59,778 nt of DNA from Spirochaetales bacterium (GTDB lineage: Bacteria; Spirochaetota; Spirochaetia; JC444; Marispirochaetaceae), in NCBI GenBank assembly GCA_016935695.1, contig JAFGQL010000100.1, forward strand, positions 1 to 59,778. The letters are read 5' to 3'. Below are positions 50,361-59,033 of the stretch, piece after piece. Numbering within the stretch: the first letter of the stretch is position 1; each line of letters opens with the position of its first letter. The notes below the pieces were generated by a model. That model was not told the origin of the DNA, made no database searches, and was given only the letters and a program-made list of their open reading frames with translations. Both the position numbers and the translations under genes were made by a program.

Positions 50361-51725
50361 ATGGCAAAAAGCAAAACACGGTTTGTCTGCGCGTCCTGCG
50401 GACATTCCGAACCAAAATGGATGGGCCGCTGCAGCAACTGCGGCGAATGGAACACTTTTTCCGAGCAGACCGCCATGCCGGGAAAAAGCGGCGGTTCCCG
50501 GGGGACTCAGCAGTCTTCTCCGCCCCAGGCGGTAGAGCTGACTGCTCTGGAAACCGGATCCGATGTCCGGATTGATTCCGGAATGAAGGAACTCAACCGG
50601 GTCCTGGGCGGCGGCATCATGGCCGGTTCATCGGTGCTGGTCGGCGGGGCTCCGGGTATAGGGAAGTCGACCCTTATGCTGCAGCTGGCCAGGACTGCCA
50701 AAACCGGCGCCAAGGTGTTGTATGTCGCCGGTGAAGAGTCGTCACGGCAGATCAAAACCCGGGCGGCCCGCCTGGGGGTGGAGGGGTCCTCTATTCTGGT
50801 CCTTAACAATGCCGAGGTTGAAACGGTGGAACGCAGTCTCAACGGCATTAATCCGGGGCTCGTTATTGTCGATTCCATACAGACACTCATTTCCGCTCAG
50901 GCAGGGGCGATTCCCGGTACCGTCAATCAGATCAAGTACTGCACCCATGAAATCATCAGCTGGGGACGGGAACACAATGTTCCGGTATTTCTGGTGGCCC
51001 ACGTCACCAAGGAAGGCACCATCGCCGGTCCGAAGGTGATCGAACACATGGTGGACACGGTACTGTATTTCGACCATTCTCCGGGAGACCTGCGTGTCCT
51101 GCGCTCCACAAAGAACCGGTTCGGCTCGGTGGACGAGATCGGGTTGTTTTTGATGGGCCCGGGGGGCCTCGAGGAAATCACGGATCCTGAGTCGGTGTTT
51201 TTGGTTGAACGGGAAGGCTCCCTCCCGCCGGGCATCACGGCTGCGCCGGTATTTGAAGGTACGCGGGTTCTGATGATCGAACTGCAGGCGCTGGTGGTTC
51301 CGTCAAAGGGAAGTCTGTCCCGGGTATATTCCGACGGTATAGACGCAAGCCGGGTGTCCAGGATCGCGGCGGTCATGGAGAAGCATCTGTCCCTCTCCTT
51401 CGGTGACCAGGATATCTACATCAACGTGGCCGGAGGGCTGCGTATAAATGAGGTCGGGGTCGAATTGCCCCTGGCTGTTGCCCTCTATTCTGCCAGAACT
51501 GGAATTCCGGTCCCCGGAACAATTGCCGCAGCGGGGGAGCTCAGTCTTGCCGGTGAAATCATGCCTATCAACCGCCTTGCCCAGCGTATCCAGAATGCCC
51601 GGAACATGGGGTACGCGGATTTTCTCGGTCCCAAGGGCAGCCGGAGAGACGGCAGCATAACCGAGACCTACAAGACCGCCGGCGACATCAAGACCGCGAT
51701 AAGGATGATGTTTCATGACCGATAG
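50361..51725 (+). CDS. radA: DNA repair protein RadA
   Basis: This is a 454-residue RadA (Sms), a RecA-like branch-migration helicase. An N-terminal zinc finger has C10, C13, C24 and C27. Walker A is GGAPGIGKST near 95-104, and the RadA-specific KNRFGSVDEIG motif follows. The C-terminal Lon-protease-like domain has IYINVAGGLRINEVGVELPLAVALYS. Length is normal. It overlaps the next gene by 11 bases. Confidence 0.96.
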   Translation: MAKSKTRFVCASCGHSEPKWMGRCSNCGEWNTFSEQTAMPGKSGGSRGTQQSSPPQAVELTALETGSDVRIDSGMKELNRVLGGGIMAGSSVLVGGAPGIGKSTLMLQLARTAKTGAKVLYVAGEESSRQIKTRAARLGVEGSSILVLNNAEVETVERSLNGINPGLVIVDSIQTLISAQAGAIPGTVNQIKYCTHEIISWGREHNVPVFLVAHVTKEGTIAGPKVIEHMVDTVLYFDHSPGDLRVLRSTKNRFGSVDEIGLFLMGPGGLEEITDPESVFLVEREGSLPPGITAAPVFEGTRVLMIELQALVVPSKGSLSRVYSDGIDASRVSRIAAVMEKHLSLSFGDQDIYINVAGGLRINEVGVELPLAVALYSARTGIPVPGTIAAAGELSLAGEIMPINRLAQRIQNARNMGYADFLGPKGSRRDGSITETYKTAGDIKTAIRMMFHDR

Positions 51726-52044
51726 GGAAGAATTGTTTCATGTGTGGGTATATGTTCCAAAAGACGCCAAAGAGAAGGTAAAACAGGCAATGTTCGAAGC
51801 CGGCGCCGGCGAACAGGGGCGCTACCGGTGTTGTTCATGGGAAACCGCCGGAACAGGGCAGTTTTTGCCCATGGAAGGAAGCCGGCCGGCCCTTGGGCGC
51901 CCTGGCCGATTGGAATATGTTGAGGAATACAAGGTCGAGATGGTGGTCCGGTGCAGGTGTCTTGATCAGACTGTTGCCGCCCTCAAACAGGCCCATCCCT
52001 ATGAGGAACCGGCATGGGGCGCTGTTCCCCTGGTCATAAACTGA
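51715..52044 (+). CDS. Small CutA/PII-like protein (stand-alone NIF3 insert domain, YqfO type)
   Basis: The 109-residue protein has FHVWVYVPKDAKEKVKQAMFEAGAG at the start and the AHPYEEPAWGAVPL end that mark the CutA-like domain found inserted in NIF3/YqfO proteins. Here it stands alone (COG3323 type). CutA/PII-like folds trimerise and may bind metal or nucleotide; the function is unknown. It starts inside the end of radA, so it is translationally coupled. Confidence 0.8.
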   Translation: MTDREELFHVWVYVPKDAKEKVKQAMFEAGAGEQGRYRCCSWETAGTGQFLPMEGSRPALGRPGRLEYVEEYKVEMVVRCRCLDQTVAALKQAHPYEEPAWGAVPLVIN

Positions 52045-52110
52045 AATATTTGTAATTAGGGAATTTTCTGCAATTGCCAACACCTTATGACTGTGCCACA
52101 CTGTACAGCT

Positions 52111-53796
52111 ATGAACTATCTGCCATTATTCTGTGTTGTCTGCCTGGTTTTTGCCTCCTGTGCTGCTGTGCCTGATGTCCCCTCCGGGCCGGAAGAGCTC
52201 CCGCCTGTAGACCCTTCGCTGTTTGTACGCACCGACGGGCGGCTGCTGAAGGCTCCTGACGGAAGCGAGTTTCTCATCAAAGGGATCGCCTTCGGCAATG
52301 CTGTGTGGAGCAATCCGGCCGACCCCTCGGATTTCACCCACCACCGGATGGATGCCTATGCTGATGTACGGTCCATGGGTTTTAATTCCGTGCGCTTTTA
52401 CCTAAATTACCGGTTGTTCGAAGAGGACGGCCGGCCATATCGTTACAAGGAAAGCGGTTTTGCGTGGCTGGACCGGAACATCGCTGCGGCAAAGGCCCAG
52501 GGTGTGTATCTGGTGTTGAATATGCACTATCCCCAGGGCGGGTTTCAGTCCAACGGCGGGGGGGATGCCCTGTGGACCGACAGTGATAACCAGGCCCGGC
52601 TTGTCGCCCTCTGGACGGCTATTGCCCGGCGGTACAGGGACGAACCCCATATCCTCGGTTACGGACTGGTGAACGAACCGGTTCCGGTAAACGGTATCGG
52701 CCAGTGGAAGGCCCTTGCCCAGCAGATTATCGACAGCATCCGCAGGGTGGATACCCATCATCTGCTGTTTGTCGAACGGGCAATCTGGACCAAGGCGGAG
52801 ACCACTAAAGGAGAAAGGGATTTCCTTCTGTTTCCTGAAGGGATTATTGATCCCGCAGGCCGCCTGGTCTATGAGTTCCACATGTATGAACCCATGGCCT
52901 TTTCCCACCAGAATGCGTCCTGGACCCAATGGAAAGGGTTTCATTCCGCATATCCAGATCCTTCCAGGGTCGAAATAAGGAACCGGCAGTGGGCCGGGTT
53001 TACAAGGGAAAATCCCCGCGCCAGTACCGGCAGTTTTGAATGGGAGCGTTACGAAGGAGTGCCCTTTAAAGTGGAAGATCCAACGTTCATAGCGGGATAT
53101 CCTGTATTCCAGGCCAGGGCCATCGGTAAGGGGGGTACCGCATGGATGGATGATATCGCCGTTGAGGAATTTGATGACCACGGGAATTCCCTGGGCGTCA
53201 TCTGGTCGTCCTCGGTGGATGCCGATTTCGGGTGGGCCTTTTGGGCAAAAGACGGCAAGGGCAGTCTCAGTCTTGCGGATACCGGCCGCAGCGGCGGGAA
53301 AAGCCTCTTCATAGAGGGAACCACCGGCGATGCCAATATTACCGCGAGCGAATTCGGTTTCCGGGTGGTACAGGGCCATTCCTATTCTATCAACGGGTAT
53401 GTAAAAGGCAGGAATATCGCTTCCGGCGCTGATGTGAGGCTGCGTATTGACTTTTACTCTGGTGACAGTTCAACCGGATGGGATATCGATTACCTCAACT
53501 CGTACCTTACGGAATTTATCGAGCTTTCCCGTAAGTTGGACCTGCCCTTTTACCTGGGTGAGTTCGGTCTGATTACCTACGCCTTTGAAGAAGACCGCGG
53601 GGGCGCCCGGTGGCTGTCCGATATGCTGACCCTTCTTAACCGCTACCGTATCAACTATAACTATCATACTTATCATGAAGGAGCATTCGGGCTGTATATG
53701 AACCATGAAGGGTTTCCTGATCCGGAACGGGCGAATACGGCGGCCATTTCTGTCTTGAAGGAACTGCAGACCGGTATGCCTTCATTCAAGGAATGA
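52111..53796 (+). CDS. GH5-type glycoside hydrolase lipoprotein with an inserted module
   Basis: This is a 561-residue lipoprotein (VFASC, Cys17). The barrel has FNSVRFYLNY, VLNMHYPQGG, the acid/base Glu189 in YGLVNEPVP, EFHMYEP (His257) and the nucleophile Glu484 in FYLGEFGL, as in GH5/clan-A cellulases and mannanases. Between about 285 and 455, between His257 and Glu484, lies a beta-rich segment (WMDDIAVEEFDDHGNSLGVIW, SLSLADTGRSGGKSLFIEG, HSYSINGYVKGRNI) resembling a carbohydrate-binding module. The usual GH5 enzyme has about 300-350 residues with any such module at an end. It precedes the glycosyltransferase gene by one base. Start is 52111; 52087 is in frame upstream. Confidence 0.85.
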   Translation: MNYLPLFCVVCLVFASCAAVPDVPSGPEELPPVDPSLFVRTDGRLLKAPDGSEFLIKGIAFGNAVWSNPADPSDFTHHRMDAYADVRSMGFNSVRFYLNYRLFEEDGRPYRYKESGFAWLDRNIAAAKAQGVYLVLNMHYPQGGFQSNGGGDALWTDSDNQARLVALWTAIARRYRDEPHILGYGLVNEPVPVNGIGQWKALAQQIIDSIRRVDTHHLLFVERAIWTKAETTKGERDFLLFPEGIIDPAGRLVYEFHMYEPMAFSHQNASWTQWKGFHSAYPDPSRVEIRNRQWAGFTRENPRASTGSFEWERYEGVPFKVEDPTFIAGYPVFQARAIGKGGTAWMDDIAVEEFDDHGNSLGVIWSSSVDADFGWAFWAKDGKGSLSLADTGRSGGKSLFIEGTTGDANITASEFGFRVVQGHSYSINGYVKGRNIASGADVRLRIDFYSGDSSTGWDIDYLNSYLTEFIELSRKLDLPFYLGEFGLITYAFEEDRGGARWLSDMLTLLNRYRINYNYHTYHEGAFGLYMNHEGFPDPERANTAAISVLKELQTGMPSFKE

Positions 53797-53797
53797 T

Positions 53798-56700
53798 ATG
53801 AATAGTATGAGATCTTTCCTGGTAAGGTATGCCCTTTTCACAGCTGTGTTCTTTATCTGTTGTGTCCAGGGAATCAGTGCCCAGACGAATCTTCTGGCAA
53901 ACGGCGGCTTTGAGGACGGAACCCTTGAGCCCTGGCGCCAGGACACCTGGCAGCAGATAGACGGTTCTCTCAAGGCGGCCCTGGCGGCGCCGGGTAAGGA
54001 AGGGCTTACCTGCGCAGTCATGACCAGCACCATCCCGGAGGACTCAAAGCTTGTGCAAACGGTTACGGTGAAGCCCCGTACCCTGTACCGGCTTTCCGGG
54101 TGGATCCGGGTGGATGAACCTGTCAACGGGAATAAGGGGGCAAATCTTTCGGCCCTGGAAATATCCGATACCACCGGGGATGTGAAAGACTCCCGGGGCG
54201 AGTGGGTGTACCGTGAACTCTACGGGAAGACGGAACGAAACCAAAAAGAGCTTTCGGTTACTCTCCGTTTAGGTGGATACGGAGCCCTTGCGGAAGGCAC
54301 TGTGTATTTTGACGATATACGCCTGGAAGAGGTTGAAACCCTGCCGAAAGGAAGCACTGCCGTATCATTGCGAACAAAAACCCTTAGGCAGCCTGATGCC
54401 GCGAAGGAATCAAAGCCTGTTACCGGCCTTCTTTATGTAAGCGTGCTTTACGCCATACTGATGGCAGTGATGTTTTCCAGGGTTCCCAGGTCCTTTCTTG
54501 AACAGCGGTCCGGGATCCGTCTGTCCATATTCCTTGTCGCTGCGGCCCTGGTCCTCCGGTACCTTGTGGCGTGGAACATCCCCGGCCATTCAACGGATGT
54601 GGTGTGTTTCAAGGCGTGGAGCAGCGAGGTGTTCAGCCTGGGTATCCACCGTTTCTACGCGAGCGAGTCTTTCAAGGATTACCCGCCGCTGTACATGTAT
54701 GTGCTGTATCTTGTGGGAGCGCTGCGGGCACTTTTCCACCTGTCCTTCGACAGCAAGGCGTTTCTGCTATTGGTGAAAACGCCTGCAATACTTGCGGATA
54801 TTGCCGGGGCTTTGATGTTGCTGCGCTTATCCAGAAATAAATGGACTGTCCCTGTGTTCGCGGCATACCTGTTCAACCCGGCGGTTATTTTGAACTCCGC
54901 CGCCTACGCCCAGGTGGACAGTGTGTTCACTCTGTTTCTCGTCTTCATGTGTGCAGCGTTTTTCAAGCGTCGCTTTGTCCTTTCCGCTGCTTTCCTTGGG
55001 GCCCTTATCGCAATGAAACCCCAGGGTTTTGTGTTCGCGGGAATCGGCATGTTTTTCGCCTGTTTGTTTTTCGTCGCGAAACTGGCCGGAAGGTACCCGG
55101 CAGTTACGGGTTTTTGCGGGAGGTTCGGCATAGACCTTGACGGGTATGCGTCATCGGGCGACGGCCCTTCGGGTTCAGGAGGCATAACGGTAAAAACCCT
55201 TGGCCTGTCTGTTCTGGCGGCGGCAGGGGTATATGTGGTGGCGTGTCTGCCCTTTTTTGTGGCCCATCCCAATGAGTTCATTGCCTTGTACAGCCGCATT
55301 TTTGCGTCATACCCCTATGCGTCAGTGAATGCGTTCAATTTTTTCAGTCTGCTGGGCGGTAACTGGAAAGCTGATACCGCCAGGCTGTTAGGTGTTACGG
55401 TAGTTAGCTGGAGCCGTGCCGCCGCCGTATTGACCGCGGCATTCGGGTTTCTGGTGTTTCTGCGCAACAGGGACAAGGCGCGGCCTTTCGCGGCGGTACT
55501 GGTTCTTGCGGTTCTCAGTGTGACGTTCATGGCACGTATCCATGAGCGTTATCTGTACCCGGCGCTGTTCCCCGCCGCGGCTCTGTTTCTGCTCAGCGGA
55601 AGAAAACAATACCTCGGGCTTTTTTTGAGTCTCTCTGTACTGCTGTTCATCAACCAGGGGATTGTATTATTTGAATCCATGAAACAGGTCTTTCATATTC
55701 CGTCGGATTCCCTGGTCCTGAAAACAGGTTCCTTTTTCATGGTTGCCGCCGCGGTGTGGACAATTATTCTTGTTACCGGCCGGGATATTCCGCTGCCCGC
55801 AGCAGAGATTCCCAGGAGCGAACGGAAAAAGGATGTACCGCTCCTTAACGAGCATAACCGTCTCCTCCGGTTCGGGAAACCTGACGGAATTATTCTGCTG
55901 GTGCTGATACTGGTGGTCGGTTTCATCAGTTTCATTCACCTTGGCAGCTGGAAGTCGCCCCAAACCTGGTGGCAGCCGGCGGTGAACAATGCCGAGGCAC
56001 GGGCTGTTCTTGCTCAACCGGAGCGGATCACTGAGATCGGGTATTTTTCCGGTCTCGGAACCGGTACCTACGATGTCCTGTGTTCCACAGACGGCCAGGA
56101 GTTCCGGCACATCGCAGTCATAGAAAACACCAATAATTTTGCCGAGTTTGAATGGCATACCATATCCGTCGATGCAGACTGCCGCTACATCCTGCTGCGG
56201 GTAACCAAACCCGGTTTTTCCTTGTACGAATTTATTGCGAAAAGCGGCAGCCGGGTAGTCTCACTTTCTTATACAGGGACCGCTGATCCTGCTGGAGAAA
56301 ATAACCCTGCACATCTTTTTGACGAGGCGGACACCTTTCCTGATCAGATCAGTCACAAAACAGGTATGTATTTCGATGAAATATATTATCCGCGTTCGTC
56401 GGTCCAGTATCTTCAAGGTAAACGGGTTCAGGAAACCACCCATCCGGAACTGGGTAAGCTCATCATGACCGCCTTCATAAAGGTCCTGGGTCTGCGGCCC
56501 CTTGTGTGGCGCATGCCCGGGGTCCTGGCCGGTATCATCATGCTGCCGGGGCTGTATCTTCTTTCCAGAAGGCTTTTTTTCCGCCGGGACACGGCTGTGT
56601 TCATCACCATCCTTTTCGGTCTCGATTTCATGCGTTTCACCCAGACCAGGGTCGCCACTATCGATTCCTTTTCGGTCATGTTCATCGTATTGATGTATCT

Positions 56701-57586
56701 GTTTATGGCCAGGTATTTTTTTACCGTTGTGGACAGTTTTGACAAAAAGAACCTGTGGAAACTCGCCTGGCCGGTCCTGTTGTCAGGCATAGCCTTCGGG
56801 CTGGGAGCGGCCACGAAATGGACAAGTCTGTATGCGGGCCTGGGGCTCGGGATCCTGTATTTCTGGAAACTGTACCAGCTTGTTCTTCAAGGTTCCGGCC
56901 GCCGCGGGAAAATCGTAATAGCAGCGGCTGCCTGCGGCTGGGGGCTTGTTACGTTTGTTCTCATACCGGGGTTTATATATCTTGTTTCCTACTATCCCCT
57001 TATGCAGATCTACGGCGCCAAAGACCTGATTGGGTTTGTCGTCAAGCGGCAGGCGGATATGTACCGTTATCACAGCCGGCTGCAGGCCACCCATCCCTTC
57101 TCTTCGTCCTGGTGGCAGTGGCCCCTCATCATGAGGCCGATCTGGTACTACTCGGGCCAGCCCTTTTTGCCCCAAGGCGTGATCGGTAACATTGTAAACA
57201 TGGGCACGCCGGTTATCTGGTGGCTGGGCATTCCCGCCCTTGTTTTGACCGGCTGGGGCGCGGTAAAAAAACAGTCCAGGGCCGCCTGGTTTATTCTCAT
57301 CGCGTTTGGTTCCCAGTATATACCCTGGATCGGCAGCCCCCGTAAACTGGTGTTTCTGTATCACTTTTTTGCGGCGGTACCCTTCATGCTCATGGCCATA
57401 GCATGGTCAATAGAGGATTCTTTGGCCGGACGGGAGAAGGCCCGCAGGGTAACAGGCTTTGTGCTCATCGGTCTCGCGGTTGTATTGTTTGGCCTGTTTT
57501 TCCCAGTATTGTCCGGTACGGCGGTGCCCAAAGCCTACGCGGCGAATGTCCTGCGCTGGTTCAAAAGCTGGGTGCTGTTCAATTAA
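53798..57586 (+). CDS. Double GT-C glycosyltransferase (PMT/GT39-type C-terminal half) with carbohydrate-binding-like domains
   Basis: This is a 1262-residue membrane protein. After a signal segment, residues 30-180 resemble a CBM4/9-like sandwich (LLANGGFEDGTLEPW ... VYFDDIRLEEV). Residues about 210-690 form a first GT-C transferase with many helices, Asp267 in HSTDVVCFKAW and a DYPPLYMYVLY loop. Residues about 716-820 look like a discoidin-type sandwich. Residues about 840-1262 are a second GT-C unit of the protein-mannosyltransferase (PMT/GT39) type, with D860-E861 in YFDEIYYP and HPELGKL at 882. PMT enzymes move a sugar from polyprenyl phosphate to protein. Two such units in one chain is unusual. 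GtrB/GtrA genes follow. Confidence 0.85.
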   Translation: MNSMRSFLVRYALFTAVFFICCVQGISAQTNLLANGGFEDGTLEPWRQDTWQQIDGSLKAALAAPGKEGLTCAVMTSTIPEDSKLVQTVTVKPRTLYRLSGWIRVDEPVNGNKGANLSALEISDTTGDVKDSRGEWVYRELYGKTERNQKELSVTLRLGGYGALAEGTVYFDDIRLEEVETLPKGSTAVSLRTKTLRQPDAAKESKPVTGLLYVSVLYAILMAVMFSRVPRSFLEQRSGIRLSIFLVAAALVLRYLVAWNIPGHSTDVVCFKAWSSEVFSLGIHRFYASESFKDYPPLYMYVLYLVGALRALFHLSFDSKAFLLLVKTPAILADIAGALMLLRLSRNKWTVPVFAAYLFNPAVILNSAAYAQVDSVFTLFLVFMCAAFFKRRFVLSAAFLGALIAMKPQGFVFAGIGMFFACLFFVAKLAGRYPAVTGFCGRFGIDLDGYASSGDGPSGSGGITVKTLGLSVLAAAGVYVVACLPFFVAHPNEFIALYSRIFASYPYASVNAFNFFSLLGGNWKADTARLLGVTVVSWSRAAAVLTAAFGFLVFLRNRDKARPFAAVLVLAVLSVTFMARIHERYLYPALFPAAALFLLSGRKQYLGLFLSLSVLLFINQGIVLFESMKQVFHIPSDSLVLKTGSFFMVAAAVWTIILVTGRDIPLPAAEIPRSERKKDVPLLNEHNRLLRFGKPDGIILLVLILVVGFISFIHLGSWKSPQTWWQPAVNNAEARAVLAQPERITEIGYFSGLGTGTYDVLCSTDGQEFRHIAVIENTNNFAEFEWHTISVDADCRYILLRVTKPGFSLYEFIAKSGSRVVSLSYTGTADPAGENNPAHLFDEADTFPDQISHKTGMYFDEIYYPRSSVQYLQGKRVQETTHPELGKLIMTAFIKVLGLRPLVWRMPGVLAGIIMLPGLYLLSRRLFFRRDTAVFITILFGLDFMRFTQTRVATIDSFSVMFIVLMYLFMARYFFTVVDSFDKKNLWKLAWPVLLSGIAFGLGAATKWTSLYAGLGLGILYFWKLYQLVLQGSGRRGKIVIAAAACGWGLVTFVLIPGFIYLVSYYPLMQIYGAKDLIGFVVKRQADMYRYHSRLQATHPFSSSWWQWPLIMRPIWYYSGQPFLPQGVIGNIVNMGTPVIWWLGIPALVLTGWGAVKKQSRAAWFILIAFGSQYIPWIGSPRKLVFLYHFFAAVPFMLMAIAWSIEDSLAGREKARRVTGFVLIGLAVVLFGLFFPVLSGTAVPKAYAANVLRWFKSWVLFN

Positions 57587-57614
57587 GATCATGAAAAATG
57601 GCCAGGAGAAGATC

Positions 57615-58577
57615 ATGAAAACGACAAAACCCGTATATTCGGTTGTGGTTCCGGTTTTTAACGAAGAAGCTGTCTGTGACGAATGTTACCGGCGATTAAA
57701 GGACGTGATGGACCGCAGTGGCAGTGCCTATGAACTTATTTTTATTAACGACGGCAGCCGGGATCGGACCTTGTCCATCCTGAAGAGCATTCATGCGGAA
57801 GATCCTTCGGCTAAAATAATCAATTTTTCACGGAACTTCGGGCACCAGATTGCCATCAGCGCGGGGATGGATTATGCCGCCGGGGACGCAGTCATCGTGA
57901 TTGACGCAGACTTGCAGGACCCGCCGGAAGTGATCCTGGACATGATGGAAAAATGGAAAGAAGGATATCACGTAGTCTATGGAAAACGTACCCGGCGGAA
58001 AGGGGAGACCCTCTTTAAGAAAATTACCGCCAGGCTGTTTTACCGTATGCTCAAGCAACTCACGAATGTGGACATCCCAGTGGACGTGGGGGACTTCCGG
58101 CTGATCGACCGAAGGGTCTGCGACGCCATGAAAAAACTGCGGGAGAAAAACCGGTTCATCCGGGGGCTGGTGAGCTGGCTGGGGTTTAGCCAGACAGAAG
58201 TCCTGTACGAGCGGGAAAAACGCTTTGCCGGCAGCACCAAGTATCCTTTACGGAAGATGATCAATTTCATGCTCGATGCCGTTACCTCCTTTTCCTACAT
58301 CCCTTTGAAAATAGCGACCTTCATCGGATCTCTTACGTCCCTGGCGGGGTTTGCCTATCTGCTCATTGTCCTGTACCAGCGGCTGTTTACCGATAAAACC
58401 ATCCAGGGCTGGGCGTCAATGGTGTCCCTGACCCTCATCTTCAACGGTATCATCCTGTTAATCCTGGGGATCATTGGTGAGTACATCGGCCGCATTTACG
58501 ATGAATCAAAAAACCGGCCCCTGTATATCGTCCAGGATCTGGAAGGGTTTGCCGAGGATGAGGTTCTGGGAAGCTGA
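57615..58577 (+). CDS. GtrB/DPM-type family 2 glycosyltransferase
   Basis: This is a 320-residue polyprenyl-phosphate sugar synthase. The N-terminal GT-A domain has YSVVVPVFNEE, LIFINDGSRDRT and DADLQDPPEVI (metal/donor site), then GDFRLIDRRV and FIRGLVSWLGFSQTEVLYERE. Two C-terminal membrane helices follow, as in GtrB. It would make an undecaprenyl-phosphate hexose donor on the cytoplasmic face. The start is 57615, with AGGAG six bases upstream; ATG at 57591 lacks this. It lies between the GT-C and GtrA genes and probably supplies the donor sugar. Confidence 0.92.
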   Translation: MKTTKPVYSVVVPVFNEEAVCDECYRRLKDVMDRSGSAYELIFINDGSRDRTLSILKSIHAEDPSAKIINFSRNFGHQIAISAGMDYAAGDAVIVIDADLQDPPEVILDMMEKWKEGYHVVYGKRTRRKGETLFKKITARLFYRMLKQLTNVDIPVDVGDFRLIDRRVCDAMKKLREKNRFIRGLVSWLGFSQTEVLYEREKRFAGSTKYPLRKMINFMLDAVTSFSYIPLKIATFIGSLTSLAGFAYLLIVLYQRLFTDKTIQGWASMVSLTLIFNGIILLILGIIGEYIGRIYDESKNRPLYIVQDLEGFAEDEVLGS

Positions 58578-58994
58578 ATGAAAGGAAGGGGTCTGTCCCG
58601 TGGAATTCCTCAAGGATTCCGCCAGTTCATCAAATTCAACATCGTGGGCGTCATCAACACCGCCATCGACTTTGCGGTATTCACCCTCCTGAACCTCGCG
58701 GGTGTTTTTTACCTCGCCGCCCAGGTGGTTTCATATTTCTGCGGCCTTGTGAACAGCTATATCCTTAACCGGTTCTGGACCTTTGCCCACCGGGGCAAAT
58801 TCGATGCTCTGCAGGCCCTGAAATTCCTCGGGGTGAACCTGGCAGCACTAGGAACATCCCTTGCGGTGCTGTACCTGCTGAAGGATGTATTCGGGTTTAC
58901 GGTTTTAACAGGCAAGCTTGTTTCAACGGGCTTTTCCCTTATTGTAAACTTTTGCGGGAACCGGTGGTGGGTGTTCAATAAAAAACCCGCCTGA
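58578..58994 (+). CDS. GtrA-family membrane protein
   Basis: The 138-residue protein has four helices: FIKFNIVGVINTAIDFAVFTLL, VVSYFCGLVNSYILNRFWTF and GKLVSTGFSLIVNFCGNRWWVF. This is the GtrA fold, proposed to flip polyprenyl-phosphate sugars across the inner membrane. It begins at the base after the GtrB stop. With the preceding two genes it forms a GtrA/GtrB/transferase set. Its stop codon lies inside the terminator stem. Confidence 0.92.
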   Translation: MKGRGLSRGIPQGFRQFIKFNIVGVINTAIDFAVFTLLNLAGVFYLAAQVVSYFCGLVNSYILNRFWTFAHRGKFDALQALKFLGVNLAALGTSLAVLYLLKDVFGFTVLTGKLVSTGFSLIVNFCGNRWWVFNKKPA

Positions 58995-59011
58995 ATGACA
59001 GGCGGGTTTTT
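58981..59011. terminator. Bidirectional intrinsic terminator
   Basis: AAAAACCCGCCTG (58981-58993), a 5-base loop, CAGGCGGGTTTTT (58999-59011). The stem has A and T runs on opposite sides, so it works on both strands for the convergent GtrA and lipoprotein genes. Confidence 0.9.
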
Positions 59012-59033
59012 GCATACAGAATGAATTCAGTTT

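Noticed and set aside
52402-53379. Long open frame on the minus strand inside the GH5 gene, and similar ones at 17055-17846 and 49517-50476.
   Set aside because: Opposite to strongly conserved genes, with no domain, signal peptide or ribosome-binding site; typical of GC-rich codon bias.
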